64,000 bases of DNA from Glandiceps talaboti (lineage: Eukaryota > Hemichordata > Enteropneusta > Spengelidae). The stretch lies in the NCBI RefSeq assembly GCF_964340395.1, contig NC_135558.1:5381501-5445500 (forward strand). Reading direction: 5' to 3'. The stretch's first letter is position 1; each line of letters opens with the position of its first letter. Of the stretch, positions 1-13,270 are shown piece by piece. Position numbers and translations under genes: made by a program. Below the pieces are notes generated by a model. It saw only the letters and a list, made by a program, of their open reading frames with translations. It was not told the DNA's origin and made no database searches.

Positions 1-520
1 TTCCAAATACTCTAGGATACAGAGCCACAATTGGATTTCCACAAAACGTTGGCCAATTGGGACTTTTCTCAAAGGCAATCTTTCAACAAGTTCGATCTAA
101 ACATATCTACGCCTTTCTCCAACAAACCACATTCGTAAACCACAGCCTCTTTGGCAATGTGAAATATCAGCTCTGGCTTTCAAGAATACAACAAACAAGC
201 AAGGATGAAAATATATCCTCTGTATCCACGGCGATTCTTGGACATTAATCGTGATCAGTCAATGATACTTGATGTCAATACCAATGATAAGTGTCTATGC
301 AAACATAGATTGTGGAGCACTCCAGAGTCTTGGCTTCAAATTTCTAATGCTCGTACTTCCTCAAAGGAAATTTATTGCCAGTTGGCGTCCTCAACATGCT
401 TGCAGCGTTCCACATGAATGCAATGCTTGGCAGCTCTCCCAAATCGTGTACGCTACCATGGACCACCAAAGGGAGCTATCAAACCATACTGGTAATGGAA
501 CTAAACACATTGGTAGAGTT
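1..520 (+). other. Unassigned coding-like frames at window edge
   Basis: One frame is open from the first bases to 248 and two others are open over 205-417 and 269-523. The peptides are not low in complexity (for example GYRATIGFPQNVGQL near the start), so this may be the edge of a gene or a decayed element copy, but no single frame spans it and I recognise no family. Function unknown. Confidence 0.2.
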
Positions 521-1542
521 TAAAACTGGTCAGTGGATAGGTTCAAAAACACGAGAAAAAAAACATCCTACATGTAAAGTACTACTGATACTACAGCATA
601 GTTTGTTTTTTTTAATTAAAACCATACAGATATACGTTGCGGATAGAAGGACAGGAACTGCCTCAAAATATCGAAGGAAGGCAATTGTCGCGGTTTACAA
701 TTGCGGGTTGCAATTTACTGTTTCGTTCTGTTATCACATTGACACTGACAATGATAAGGACGTATAACGTCAGAACTAGACTCGACATTGCCATGTAACG
801 ACAATGGCGTTAAAAATATGTAAAACGTTTTAAGAATTGTTTTTCTAATGACAAAGTAATCTTCAACATCGTTGCATAGGTATGCATACTATACTACAGT
901 ATGTACCGATGCTTGAAATATATATAGGTTACTGTTATACTACTGGAGTAGCATTAATGGGAAACAGTGACATTTGTCGCCGAAGTGCCTAAACCAACTA
1001 GACATCGGCAATGTGTTTTAACGCAACAGTGATTGACATTTCATTAATCATCCATGGCATTGTTGGCTTTATCACACCTTCGCAAACGTTAGAATGACGT
1101 CACTGTATAGATTAAACAAGCTACATAGCCTTGACAATGGACCAAAGTTTGTCATTATTCCTTGCATTGTACCTGAGATTGTGCCGTGCCTCATTGTCTT
1201 CGTTAGTTACACGATATCTCCGTTATGGGGGTAGGAAAGACTATTTCTACCTCCATGATAGCCCAAAGACATGTTTAGCCTATATACCCTAACACAATCT
1301 GAAGTACAAATGAAGTGAATGATGTAATCTGCCAACATCCTATTTTTCAGTGGATGTGTTTTGGTACTGGAACGCACAGAGAATGGCGTATATAAACTGA
1401 ATTCTAATCAAAGTTTTTGAAAAAGGCATTTAGTTGCGAAACAAGCCGATGTTTCAAATTATTTGTACTCATTTACTGCCGGTGTACATAACTAAAGTGA
1501 CACAAACCACTATAAATTGAGAGTCACAGAACCCGTGTCAAG
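521..1542. other. No feature seen
   Basis: AT-rich sequence with no supported exon, RNA gene or clear repeat. A long forward frame ending at 767 has no recognisable motif. Confidence 0.4.
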
Positions 1543-1885
1543 TCTCTCATCCTTACAATACTTTGACCGGAGGGTACACTGTATTCAAATACCAATGTAT
1601 GGAGGAAATCCAGAATTGCGTTATACGCTGCAAGGCTTCATTATTGAAATTGTTTTTGTGTAACGTTTTCAAGCGATTTAAGTTCTCGACAAGCTATAGA
1701 TGTAAACTCAACTAATTTTAAACGATGCATGATATTCAGTAAAGAGTACAGAAAAAATTTCGCAATACATACATGTGTGGTTTCTATCATCCTTAGTACT
1801 TTGATCAGGCGAACGATAGTACTCACATGCACCCTTGGGCTGTACTATGCTACTGGGAGAGTAACTGGGTATACAATACCGTGCC
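1543..1885 (+). repeat. Dispersed repeat, copy 1 (with a partial duplicate)
   Basis: The part from about 1,671 to 1,880 matches 3,543-3,775 by eye, including the shared core TTTCGCAATACATAC and GATCAGGCGAACG. A degraded third piece of the same unit lies at about 1,543-1,600 (TCATCCTTA...ACTTTGA). No terminal inverted repeats were found, so the element class is unknown. Confidence 0.55.
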
Positions 1886-2081
1886 AACGTATGAGGAATC
1901 CCACCACGGCGCTATATTAATACCTAGAGAAGTTTGATAGTTTACATGTAATGCGAAACTGTGTTTATCTTTCAAAATAATAGCTAAATAAACGAAGGAG
2001 TATAAAAAAAGTTTATTTGGGTATTTCTGATTCTTTGCGTTGTTTTTTACGATGTACCCCTGGAGGAAAACATAACCTTTT

Positions 2082-2575
2082 ATGACATGTAAATTTTGCG
2101 CAAATGTTGAATCTTTAGAACATAGATACCTTGAGTGTGATCAAGTAAGAGATATGTGGCATCGAATCTCAGCAGCGTTGATGCACTATTTGCATAAGAA
2201 TGTACAGTTATCAAGCACAGATATAATTTTCAACTGTCAATTTAAAGAATTTGGAGATATATTTACAGATGAAGAAGGCGTTGTTAAGCTTTTGGTATTA
2301 ATAGGGAAATGGTCTATTCATAAGTATTGGACATCTGAAACAACTATTCCTTTGATTCGCATGTTGAAGCTTGAATTTAACTCGAGGTATAAAATTGAGA
2401 AAGAAATGAATGCAAATGTAAGAAAGCTGGAGGCTTTTGAGAGACTGTCAAATCTTATTTAATACTTGTTCCTGCATTTTTTTTTCATTTGACATGTATT
2501 GATTTGCAAGTAAGACATTGTATCATTTACCCACTGGAGTCAATTATTAATAATAATAAAAGACAAAAAAACAAA
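2082..2575 (+). mobile_element. LINE 3' end with reverse-transcriptase zinc-finger C terminus
   Basis: The frame 2,082-2,462 (126 codons) begins with a Cys-x2-Cys pair, then ESLEHRYLEC, and a tryptophan in RDMWHRI. This C-x2-C...H-x4-C arrangement is the zf-RVT domain at the end of ORF2 in L1-like non-LTR retrotransposons. A short 3' untranslated stretch follows and ends in TAATAATAATAAAAG, which fits a LINE tail. The upstream reverse transcriptase is absent, so the copy is 5'-truncated. Confidence 0.7.
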
Positions 2576-3152
2576 CCTTTTAAAAGTATATAACTGGGAC
2601 AACCTAAAAATGTTTTTAAAAAATGATCTTTACAAAACTAAAACTACTAAGTCTAGACAAACACAAAATATGAGAAGGAAACTTTGTACTTTGTTGTAGT
2701 ACATGTAAAACTAAAACACGAAAGCATTTGAAAAATACATTTTCTATGGGACTGGTGCCAATCTGACAGGTACTGAAAAATTCTCTTCACCTGAAGTGTA
2801 ATTTGATTCAGAAATGGTTTGTGTGGGATCGTGGTTTTCTATCAATGGACATTAGTCGCTTTCTCAAACATTGATATTTACTTTTCGAGATGAACACACT
2901 TAGATGAACCTACATTTTCGGTTGAACAAGTCCGCGTGAACAATACTTGTTATTTGCTCGTGTTTGTGACGACACCATGCTCGTTGACAGGTTGTTTTTT
3001 GTTGCCTAGTAACGAAAGCGCCCCCGCAGGTGACCGAAGAAAGTACTTAACCCTAACCAATCAATAGCTCGACTTCAATGTGATTACGTAAGGTGGAAAT
3101 AATGAAGTGTTAGATCAATTATTCAACTGCGTTCTCGTCATCTCGGAACACC
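2576..3152 (+). other. Upstream region of sialyltransferase A
   Basis: Presumed promoter and 5' UTR. No TATA box or other core promoter element can be supported. An in-frame TAG lies 13 codons before the ATG at 3,153, with no ATG between. Confidence 0.35.
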
Positions 3153-3328
3153 ATGAAACTATCGTGTTGGACTCTTACTTATCGTCTGCCGGTTTTTATA
3201 TCAACGAAGCAGTCCCTTCTCATATTTTGTGTTTGTCTTGTAGTTTATGTTGGGGTTGTGCTTCAATATGAGCATACACAAACACTTCAATGTGAATGCT
3301 GGCACCAGGAAAAGAAATCGCTTGGCTG
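3153..3328 (+). CDS. Sialyltransferase A exon 1 (signal anchor)
   Basis: Encodes residues 1-58: a short cytoplasmic tail, the hydrophobic anchor SLLIFCVCLVVYVGVVL, and a Cys-containing stem. The start follows an in-frame TAG and has the context ACACCATGA. Donor CTG|GTAAGT, phase 2, which pairs with the acceptor at 9,886 as in gene B. Confidence 0.75.
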
Positions 3329-6300
3329 GTAAGTACATGAATGACGTCAAGATTTCATTCAAAAATATATCCGCCATCTTGATATAAAAATGTTGGAAAA
3401 GCAGATTTCTTGGTCATTTTTCGAACCCAGGGGTATAGCCATAGTCAGTCATACTGCTGCTCTGTCGATTAATTATAAATAGTTTCCACGTCAACAGATC
3501 ATGTGAACTTGATTCATGATTCTTAGAAACTGTCTTTATCTTCTCAAGCGGTTTAATTTCTATGACTTGACAGCAATCGATTAGGCCATCAGCAACCTGT
3601 TGATCGAAGTCGTTTTAACAAATGCATGGATACCCAGAAAAGCGTATTGAAAAGTTTCGCAATACATACAAATGCGGTTTCTATCCCCAACGTTGATCAG
3701 GCGAACGGTAGTATTCACATACATCCTTTGGGCCGGGTGCACTACCTGCTGCCTGGATGGTATCTGGGATACAACAACATCCAAGTATTTGAATTGAGCC
3801 ACTGAAGTACGCCAAAGGAGTAATCAAAGTATCCCTCTTACTAGCTCTGGATTTATGTAGACAACAAAAGTTGAGAAGACGTGTCGAAGCCCCGCAGCGT
3901 ATATATATATCCAGAGCTACCCTCTTACGCGAACGTCGAGTTCCTTTAAATTTAAGACTTAAATTGTTTTGGTCTAAATACAGACATTAATCGATCGTTA
4001 AACATTTTTAGACTGTATCTTGCATGATTAAATCTATTCTCAAAATCTTTACATATTTAAGTTATCCACGTCCTTATTATGAGTCACAAAATGGGCAGCC
4101 AATCATTAAAGAGTTGTATTTGAATGAATGAAAACAAAGTCAGATAAAAATGAGAATAACCGATACCTCATATGAACACATGACAAGAGCCGTTCTATGT
4201 GAATCCTAAACGTCAGCAGTACCATCGCATAAGTACCTGTGAGGTCGTGAAGGCGTAACTCGGATCGTAAAAGATAACTGCAATGATAGGTCCCTCAATA
4301 ATTCACAAGTAAATCATCAACAGTATATACATTTAATGGTCAAGATGTGTTCTTTATCGATCGACTTGGAAAGCCACAATCAATGGAAAACTTGACTGAA
4401 TACGCGAGTATGTATACAAACAGGTTGGTGCGTGATTTATACCAAAGATATATAGATATTGTTATTACGTAATAATGTACATTTGAAAGGGAAACGTGTT
4501 TTTTCTAAATGTTACTATAGTTGAAATCATCGTCGCAAACCACGGCCTCTTTTATGGCACAGTCGAAACGTGTTGTAAGAACGGGTTATTTGTTATTTCG
4601 TAGTAAGAAATAACAGCTCTGGTTTGCGAGAATGGTTCAGATGGGAGACTACCTTCATCAATACTTTGAATTGTTTGTGTTGCTCCTGGTGCTTTCGGTA
4701 GATCACACTCGTTACTGGTTTTACAAGAATACAGAGAGCAAGGTCATTTTTATTCAAAGCTAATTTGCATTTCTGTGCTTGCCGAGGCTCTATCGTCCAC
4801 ACGAGCTCAGACCACTATAGAGAGCCACGAGCAGGGGGGGGGGGGGGCGCTGAGGTGTGAATTACTTTTATTGCCTAGTCATAATTTAGTTTACTCTCAT
4901 CTTTAAATAAGTTTACTCTCATCTTTACTCGCTTTTAAATAATGACAAGTCAAAACCATGTATGACACATACATGGTTTTGACTTGTCATTATTTAAAAT
5001 TGACATTTACAATATTTCGTTTTCAAGGCACAAAAAGTACAACGATATCATAGTGTAGGGTCTATATGGTATACCTGAAACGAATTAGCGTTCCATTGTT
5101 TTGCATGCCATATAGTCATTGCATTGAAGAGGGACTTTTTCAAATACAGTGTAGTAAATTCTATTCTTTTCACAAGGTCCATACTGAGTACACATTCCAC
5201 ACCCGGTGTACTGGTATTACTTCACACTGTTTAGATTGTATGCTGGAATAAAGCGGGCAAAGTCTTACTCACTGTAGAAATGAAGTTACCTTGATATTTC
5301 ACCCTTGGGACATGATGTTTTTTAACACAAAGATAGACACATTTCAACTCTAGATTTAACAATAACAGAGACACAACACAGAGGAGGATCCTTTGCCCAT
5401 TGAAAAGTAATAAAGCATTGCCATTATTTCACGTGCACAGTGCAATAGAAAGAGGCTTCTGGTGAACACATTTACGATGGACCTCATGATAATAATGGCT
5501 TCAATTCTTCATTTTCCAACTGGCAATCAAAATATCAACTACATTGACTACTTCTACATCCCCATTGTGCACGGCACCTATATAATTGTTTCATTTTGCG
5601 TTTGAAGTTGTCTGAGTGTATGTAAAAATGTCATGTTTATAATGAGTGAAACACCAAAGCAAAGTCATTTGTACTGCATTTGTATGTGGGGTGACATGTA
5701 TTAGAGTCACCTTCAAATGTGTCACTGGCCTAGCTAGTATGTGATGTTTTTCTACTTTCTCAACAACAGTGTATTATCATGGTGTAATCTCCCTTTTAGA
5801 CAATCCCGTTCCCCTATTTCATGGTCTCCAGTCAACCATATCCAGACACTACAGTAAATATGTGTCTGAACGTGTAATGGCAATGATATCTTCTCGTTTC
5901 TTGTCAGATGTCCAGTAGTTTTGGCACTCCTTATCTTAGTTGGCAGAATCTACCTCTATCTATGCTATAATTGTAAAATACCTACACGTACTAACAAACA
6001 GTTTGGAACCATACCCCATTTCAATGATAGGGTAACCATCATCTAGCGAACAAACAAATGTATCCTACTTGTTTAAGAATCCATTGGATGTTCTTCTATG
6101 TAATGACTGGTGGCGGCTGTCAATTAGTAGAACGTATTATGTAACTCACGCCCCCCTGCTCTTACTTTGTAATACACGTCCCATTGTTGCTGTTTAAAAG
6201 AGAATACCATAGAGTAAAGGGAGTAGGTATACTCGTAGCATTATTTCTGTGTCCTCAGGCCCTCAAACTCTGTGGTCTGAGCTGCATCTACAAGTGTGTA

Positions 6301-7743
6301 ATATTACTGACAAAAAATCGACTTAACCAGTGTATAGCGGTGACAGACAACATAGTCAACTGGTCCAGACATAGACGACAGTGAAATATATCAACTTGAT
6401 TATGACATGAAACGAAAAAAAGTAATCAAAATAATAAGTGTACGTTGTTTCCTTTAGGGTATTCTGCAACTCAGACCCACTAATAAACAAAGGGAAGAGG
6501 TATTATGAAATTGACAAGACAATAATTAATTAATTAGTTAATTAATTAGTTTACATATTACGTGTAGAATATTATCAGATTATGTAATATGTAATTGTTA
6601 CATTTCAATTGTACTAGAACACAGCGGTATATATCAATGTGAATACCACAATTGTTTCAACATTAAAAAATTGACCTGGTGATGCTTTGTCAGAAGTGAG
6701 CGAAAGCTAGTCAGAATTTTTCAAACGTTTTGTGTTGAGGCATCAAGTTTCTATTTTGTATATAAATTATTCTTGTTTGAAATGAAATTGTTCAAAAAAA
6801 TGTTCACACATATAAAAATCGCAAAAGCAAAGTTTGAACAAAACTAACCATATAGGTCTCCCAGACCAGCTTTCGTCCTCTGACTGACTGCTCACAGAGA
6901 TCGTCAGGTCAAAGAATGTAAGATTTAACGTCGCGTAATCAAATGTTCTCGGTCTTATTGTAAAATCGTAATACAAATGTAAAACATTCAAGATATAGTT
7001 CCTATGTGTTGAATATTGAAATCGACTGCATGCTATGATTTGTAAACGTCGTACATTAGTTCGACCTACTTGGCATGTATCAGGTTTAACTTACAGAAAA
7101 TATAGCCTACCATGTAACGCATTATTCCGTTTTCTATGGGGACAAACATTTCAACCACTATCGTGCATAATTTTGATTTGAGCATACGTTATTCGATTCA
7201 CACTGCCCCCCCCCCCCCACATACACACCGTCCAACCCAACCATCTTTCCGTACACTTATTGATATTGTTAAATCAATCAATACCTATTTGTTACAGTTT
7301 CAAATGTTACATGCACTACATACTTTGATTAAACTATTAAGATATGTATTTTATAATGCAAATATTAATGTGTTAATATATAACAATACTAATCCCTAGA
7401 GGTCATGACAAGTTAAATGTCTATTTTGTATAACAGCTTTGTCACAATTTACATAGTGCTAACACGGTTTAATTTATTTTGAAAAGTTCGTCAATTAGTA
7501 GCCATGGTAAAAAACCATTACACTTTTAAAGTGTACAGAACTGTCAAATCTATTGAAATATACAATTCATAGACAGTATTGATCAGTTATACAGCGATAT
7601 TTACAACAAATACATAGTATGTATCCATCGATTATGTTTCGTAGTATACACAGTGATGAATGTAACAGTAGGATACATCTATTGACTTAGTACAATTCTG
7701 ATATTAATAACAAAGACAGTATATAGTGTGTGAATTATCATAT

Positions 7744-7806
<63 letters not shown>

Positions 7807-10800
7807 TGTATATATACATGTATATATGCATGTATATATACATGTATATATATTATCTATATTATATTATATTATATTATATTATATTATATTATATTAT
7901 ATTATATTATATCATATTATATTATATCATATTATATTATATTTAGCAAGGCTCTCTTTAAGAGTCATGACCAATGCCCTGAGGCTGGAGACATGCTAAT
8001 ATAGCCCCTGTCTTCTAAAGGGGCCAGAAATATCTTTGTTTTAATTACAGACCCATTAGCCTCACGTGTTGTCTCTAAGATAATGGAACATAATGTATTC
8101 AGCAGTATGATAAAGTATACCAAAATAATTCAATTATGTACGAGTTACAACATGGTTTCAGAGAAAAACGTTTATGCGAATTCCAATTGATCATGCATGA
8201 TATAACAAACAATATGTAATCTGGTATTCAAACTGACGTTTGTGTGTTGGACTTTTCGAAAGCGTTCGATAAAGTTAGTCGCAGGCGATTGATCGAGAAA
8301 CTTGAATGGTATGGTGTGAATGGCGTAACTAATAAATGGATAAAAAGTTTCCGAAGTAATCGATCCCAATCATTTGTGTTGGAAGGGTCCAGTTCTGTTC
8401 GGGTTGCAATGTATCATAGGGGTCAGTGTTAGGCCCCTGCCTCTTTCTATTCTACATAAATGATATTGTTGGAAATCTCTCCTTCACGGTTAGGTTATTT
8501 ACTGATGACACAATAATATACATGATCATAAAATAGTACCGATGCAGCATTGTTTCAAATGAATCTTAATCTAAATAGAAGGAAAAAGAAAAATATTGCA
8601 CAGGGGACAGAAAAGGGGTTCTTATTTTTATTTTACGAAAGAGAATATATTAGCATTAGATGTTACGTAAGCGAATGCAATGATGCAAACAAATCCAAAA
8701 TTGCTGAAAAGTACCCTCAAAGAATAAACCTTTGTAACAGTATTGCACAATTATGATGCACAGTGTTCTCAGGACATTCTGAAAGACACGAGCAAGAAAT
8801 ACTTTATAGCCAAGTAATATAGTACAGTGTCATTGCAGTTCCTATATGCAACGTTATCAATTTGTAACTACGCTAAGGTAGAATTCCAGATGAGCAAGAG
8901 TAGTCCCTATATTGAAGAAAAATAGTAAAACTGAAGTCGATAACTACAGATCAGTGTCTGTCATTAACGTCATGTCTAAAGTTATGGGATGGCTAGGTTT
9001 CAATCAGTTCAATGATTATCTTGTTGAAACCAATTTATTGTATGAATCGCAGTCCGAACTCAATTGACACCTGTTGGGTTAATCTTTTCGATGTTATCAA
9101 GCAAGAGTGTGATCAGGGTAATTTTACATGTATGGTTATGCTCGACATACACAAGGCGTTTGGTACTGAAAATCATTATGTTCTGTTACACCAACTAAGT
9201 GCCATGGTCTGGACAGTGTCTCAGTGGATTAGTTTAAGTCGTATTTAACTGGTCGAAAACAGGCGATTGACGTAAATAGAACTTATCATCTGAAAATTGT
9301 ATTGCATGCGTGTTAAATACTCGGAGAACACTTTTGCTTCTTATATCACCAGCTGTGAAGTGTAAGGACTTGCAGTATGCTGATGATTCTGCATCGTTGG
9401 TTTCTGGCAAATATATGACTGAGATACAGGTGGTCTTGAGTAGTGAACTGGAGTCGATTCAGTAGTAGATAAATGGTCTCTACATTTGGGTAAACTGAAT
9501 CAATTCTGTTTGCATCAGAAAGAAGGGCAGAAAATCAGCATATTACAGATGCAATATTGTGGGAGTGATACAGCATGTTACATATCTAGGAGTGAGGTTA
9601 GACCAGTTCCTGTCAGGTGACATCATTGCAAACACAATTATCACTAAATGTTGGGAAAAAAAAAATTTCTCACAGAAATGCAAGGAATTTAAATCTTGAA
9701 AAGAGAACGTTTCTTGTGTCAGCGTTGATTCAGTGTCACTTTGATTATGTCTGTTCGTCGTTATACTCTGGTCTTACTAAACCATCTAAGTCTTGGTTAC
9801 AAGTGGCTGAAAACAAGGTTCTGTTAGATGTTCCATAGAACGCATATGCGGTATCTTTAATGTGCATTTTCTTGTTCGTACTTAGGTTACCGGGTAGTGG
9901 GAATTCGACAGAAAAGAAAGGACCAGATTTGGAAGAATTAAAACAATTATATCAAACACTTACACAGCCATGGCAGCTCAATGTCAATCAAAGTATAGAA
10001 TTAAGGTAAGACTGGTTTGTGAACTTTTGACGAAAATCATAAACCCTGGAACAGAACGTCGTCTGGCTAGACAAAAATCTCATTGACATTGCTACATTTT
10101 ATCGTCTGGCTAGACAAAAAACTCATTGACACTGCTACATTTTATCGTCTGGCTAGACAAAAATCTCATTGACATTGCTACATTTTATCGTCTGGCTAGA
10201 CAAAAATCTCATTGACATTGCTACATTTTATCGTCTGGCTAGACACAAATCTTACCAACAGCGTTTCGTCAATAGCCTGGCATGACAAACATCTTTACCA
10301 ATATTGTTACACTTTCGTTGCATGAGCTACCATTATCTTAGGAGATCATCGCCAAATATATACGTCCCTTGTAAATCTAAGGTTGGTGCGCTCTTTGAAG
10401 TTGACACTGTCATATTGTCTCCTATTCTATGGACAATTACAGCTACTGTAAATGTTACGCAATACAATATCTTCCTTCCATATTGCATATTGTTCGGAAC
10501 AAATTGAATACAATGCAACTCATTATATTAATTAACGGGATCGCGATCAATTCAAATACGATTTGCACTTAATTATGAATAAACACACGTGACATAAAGA
10601 GAGCGTTACACAACATTATGTAAACTTTATAGTTTGTAATTCCTTTATTTCAGATCAAAAATAATAAATTCAACACACCCAGAAAAATTATTATTTCTAA
10701 CACAAGACACATCTCATATTGGCGACTTAAAGCGATACACAAGAGACGAAACAATGAGTTTTGTAGTTTCAGAAGATCTTTACAGTCATCTCCCCAGGGT

Positions 10801-13219
10801 AAGTAGTCACGTGATCTCTACTAGTCAACCAGTTCCTAGACCCGGATTAACCATAGAGGTTGGATTAATGTCTATGGATTAACTGCGCTTGAGGCAAAGT
10901 CTTGTTTTGAATCATGATGCTTGTGGACTGTCTTACTAAGCTGTTTTTGTTGACAATCATGTACAACTGCCGTAGATGGGTGGTATTTTCGCATCGCATA
11001 AATTATCACTGCCGTAAATGGGTACTAGTGTTTTCGCCCAGAGCAAATGATTGAATAATATGACTTTACGTTATGAAGGAATACTGCGATATGTAAATAT
11101 ATTACGTCCAACATGTAGTGTACCTTAGTCTGCATTATGACCCAAACAAAAGGAAGGGGACAACTACCATTAGCATCAAATATGCAAGATTGCAGACAAT
11201 ACTATGTTGTACGATTTTGTTACTTTTTAAATTCAATGTTGATATGATATGACAAGTTGGGTTCCAGTACTGAGCAATTATCAGGGATGTCTACTGTTAG
11301 GTTACTGTTTGGAAACGTTATTCTATTACCTCCTATTACAACGTTCTGTGGAACATGGCGTGATAATGACTGCATGTTAAAACCTTGTCCGATGAACAAC
11401 ACTTCTTTCTTTGCAGACAAGACCTATAAATTTCTCAAGAGTACGGAAATGTGCTGTGGTGGGAAACTCAGGAATTTTGAAAAACAGCCACTGTGGTACA
11501 AATATTGACAAATCAGACCTGATATTCAGGTAGGAATGAGTATTAATTTATATGAATACGCTTGAATGTTGATGCATTACATGAGATTTTGTCTCAGCTT
11601 GCAAATGCTATTAAACGATGTATCAAGATCTGTGAGACTGATCACAAGTAAAGGTTTTATGTAGAGATAGACACAATAAAGATAACACACAAACATCCCT
11701 TACACAGTGTCTGCTCTGTAGACACAATAAAGATAACACAGAAACGCCCCTTGCATAGCGTCTGCGTTGTATTTTGTTACAATGTATGTGTATGTGTATG
11801 TGTTTTTGTTATCATTAACAAAAATACTGAGCAGACAATGTGTAAGGGATGTTTGTGTGTTATCTGTATTGTGTCTACAGAGCAGACACTGTGTAAGGGA
11901 TGTTTGTGTGTTATCTTTATTGTGTCCATCTCTACATAAAGCCTTGTGATCAGTCTCACTGATATTGATACATCGTTTGATAGCATTTGCAAGCTATACT
12001 AAGACGAAATCTCCTGTATATTGGCCTTCTCAATCTAAAACGATTCGTATTTCCATTCTCCAAATTGTTATGAAAATGTCAAACTAGTATTATTAATATT
12101 AATATTATTAATATTATTTCAGGTGTAATCTACAGGAGTTAAAAGCTTATGCTGTTGATGCAGGGAGACTCAGTCATTTTGCAACAATGAACCACGGCAT
12201 TGTTTGGAACAGGTGAGAATATGCATGTTTGAACACAAAAAGGAAATTACAAAATTGTGCCCTTTTTGTGTTTACCCCATTCACCATCAGACTAAGAAGA
12301 ATAGATTTGAATTGATCATATTTTGATAACTCTTGGTGTCTATGTGTCTATAAGAAATTTTCGGCATGTGTGATTAAGTCGATGTCCCAGAAAATATCAA
12401 TTGCATTTATATGATACTTAATGAAAACAGGGTAATTTGCGCAAAGTCTTTTCATAAATCCTACCACAAACAGGATAACAGGATGTGAACACTCCGGGCC
12501 ATTTTATGTCAACATGGTTACCTGTAAAGGAAATCTTGTGTGCATATTTTGAGGTTGTCTGTGAATCAACAAACATTAGGACAAGAAAGTTTAAATTTCG
12601 CCCACAGGGTATTTTGTATGTACACCTGTGTGACTCTCCTACATGAACGAGTATAGTTGAGACACAGACTTGGCTAGTAGGCAAGCAAGAGGTATTGCAC
12701 TGAAAGTTCATTTCCGAAGAGTACATTTTTTAAAACAAAATATATCACACAGAAGTACAATGTACTACATTATAACGGCTAAGTTTACCTTCCTGCATAA
12801 CTCCTGTAAACGAATTATACAGAAAGAATGATGCTTTGAATTCCTACTTTGTCTGAAACAGAGATTTAACATCTACAATTGAATACGTAGATTAAAGCTT
12901 AAGTTTGGAAAAACAGAAGACTCTTTCAACTTATTGAAACTCTCTCCTTTAAAGCCACTCCCTGTTGAATTCCATTTAAGCTCTGTGTTGAAAGAAAGGA
13001 TCCGCCACTAAATTCCTTAGTTTAAATTCTTAAAGAGCAAAGAATTTAAAAGTAAGGATACAAACAAACAGATAGACCAACGAACAAACAAACACACACA
13101 AAGCTGCCATGGCAAGCCAACACACCCAGTGAAACATCCAGCGTCAGCTACTGTTGTAAAATTTGAACTTGATGAGTTAATTGTTTTTATATTGTCATGG
13201 TTTTATAATGACACCAGGC

Positions 13220-13270
<51 letters not shown>

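Noticed and set aside
10060-10312. CRISPR-like array
   Set aside because: The 43-bp units are contiguous with no spacers, and the setting is an animal intron.
12418-12726. 102-codon reverse frame in an intron of sialyltransferase A
   Set aside because: Opposite strand to the gene, no motif, no splice sites that would give a protein.
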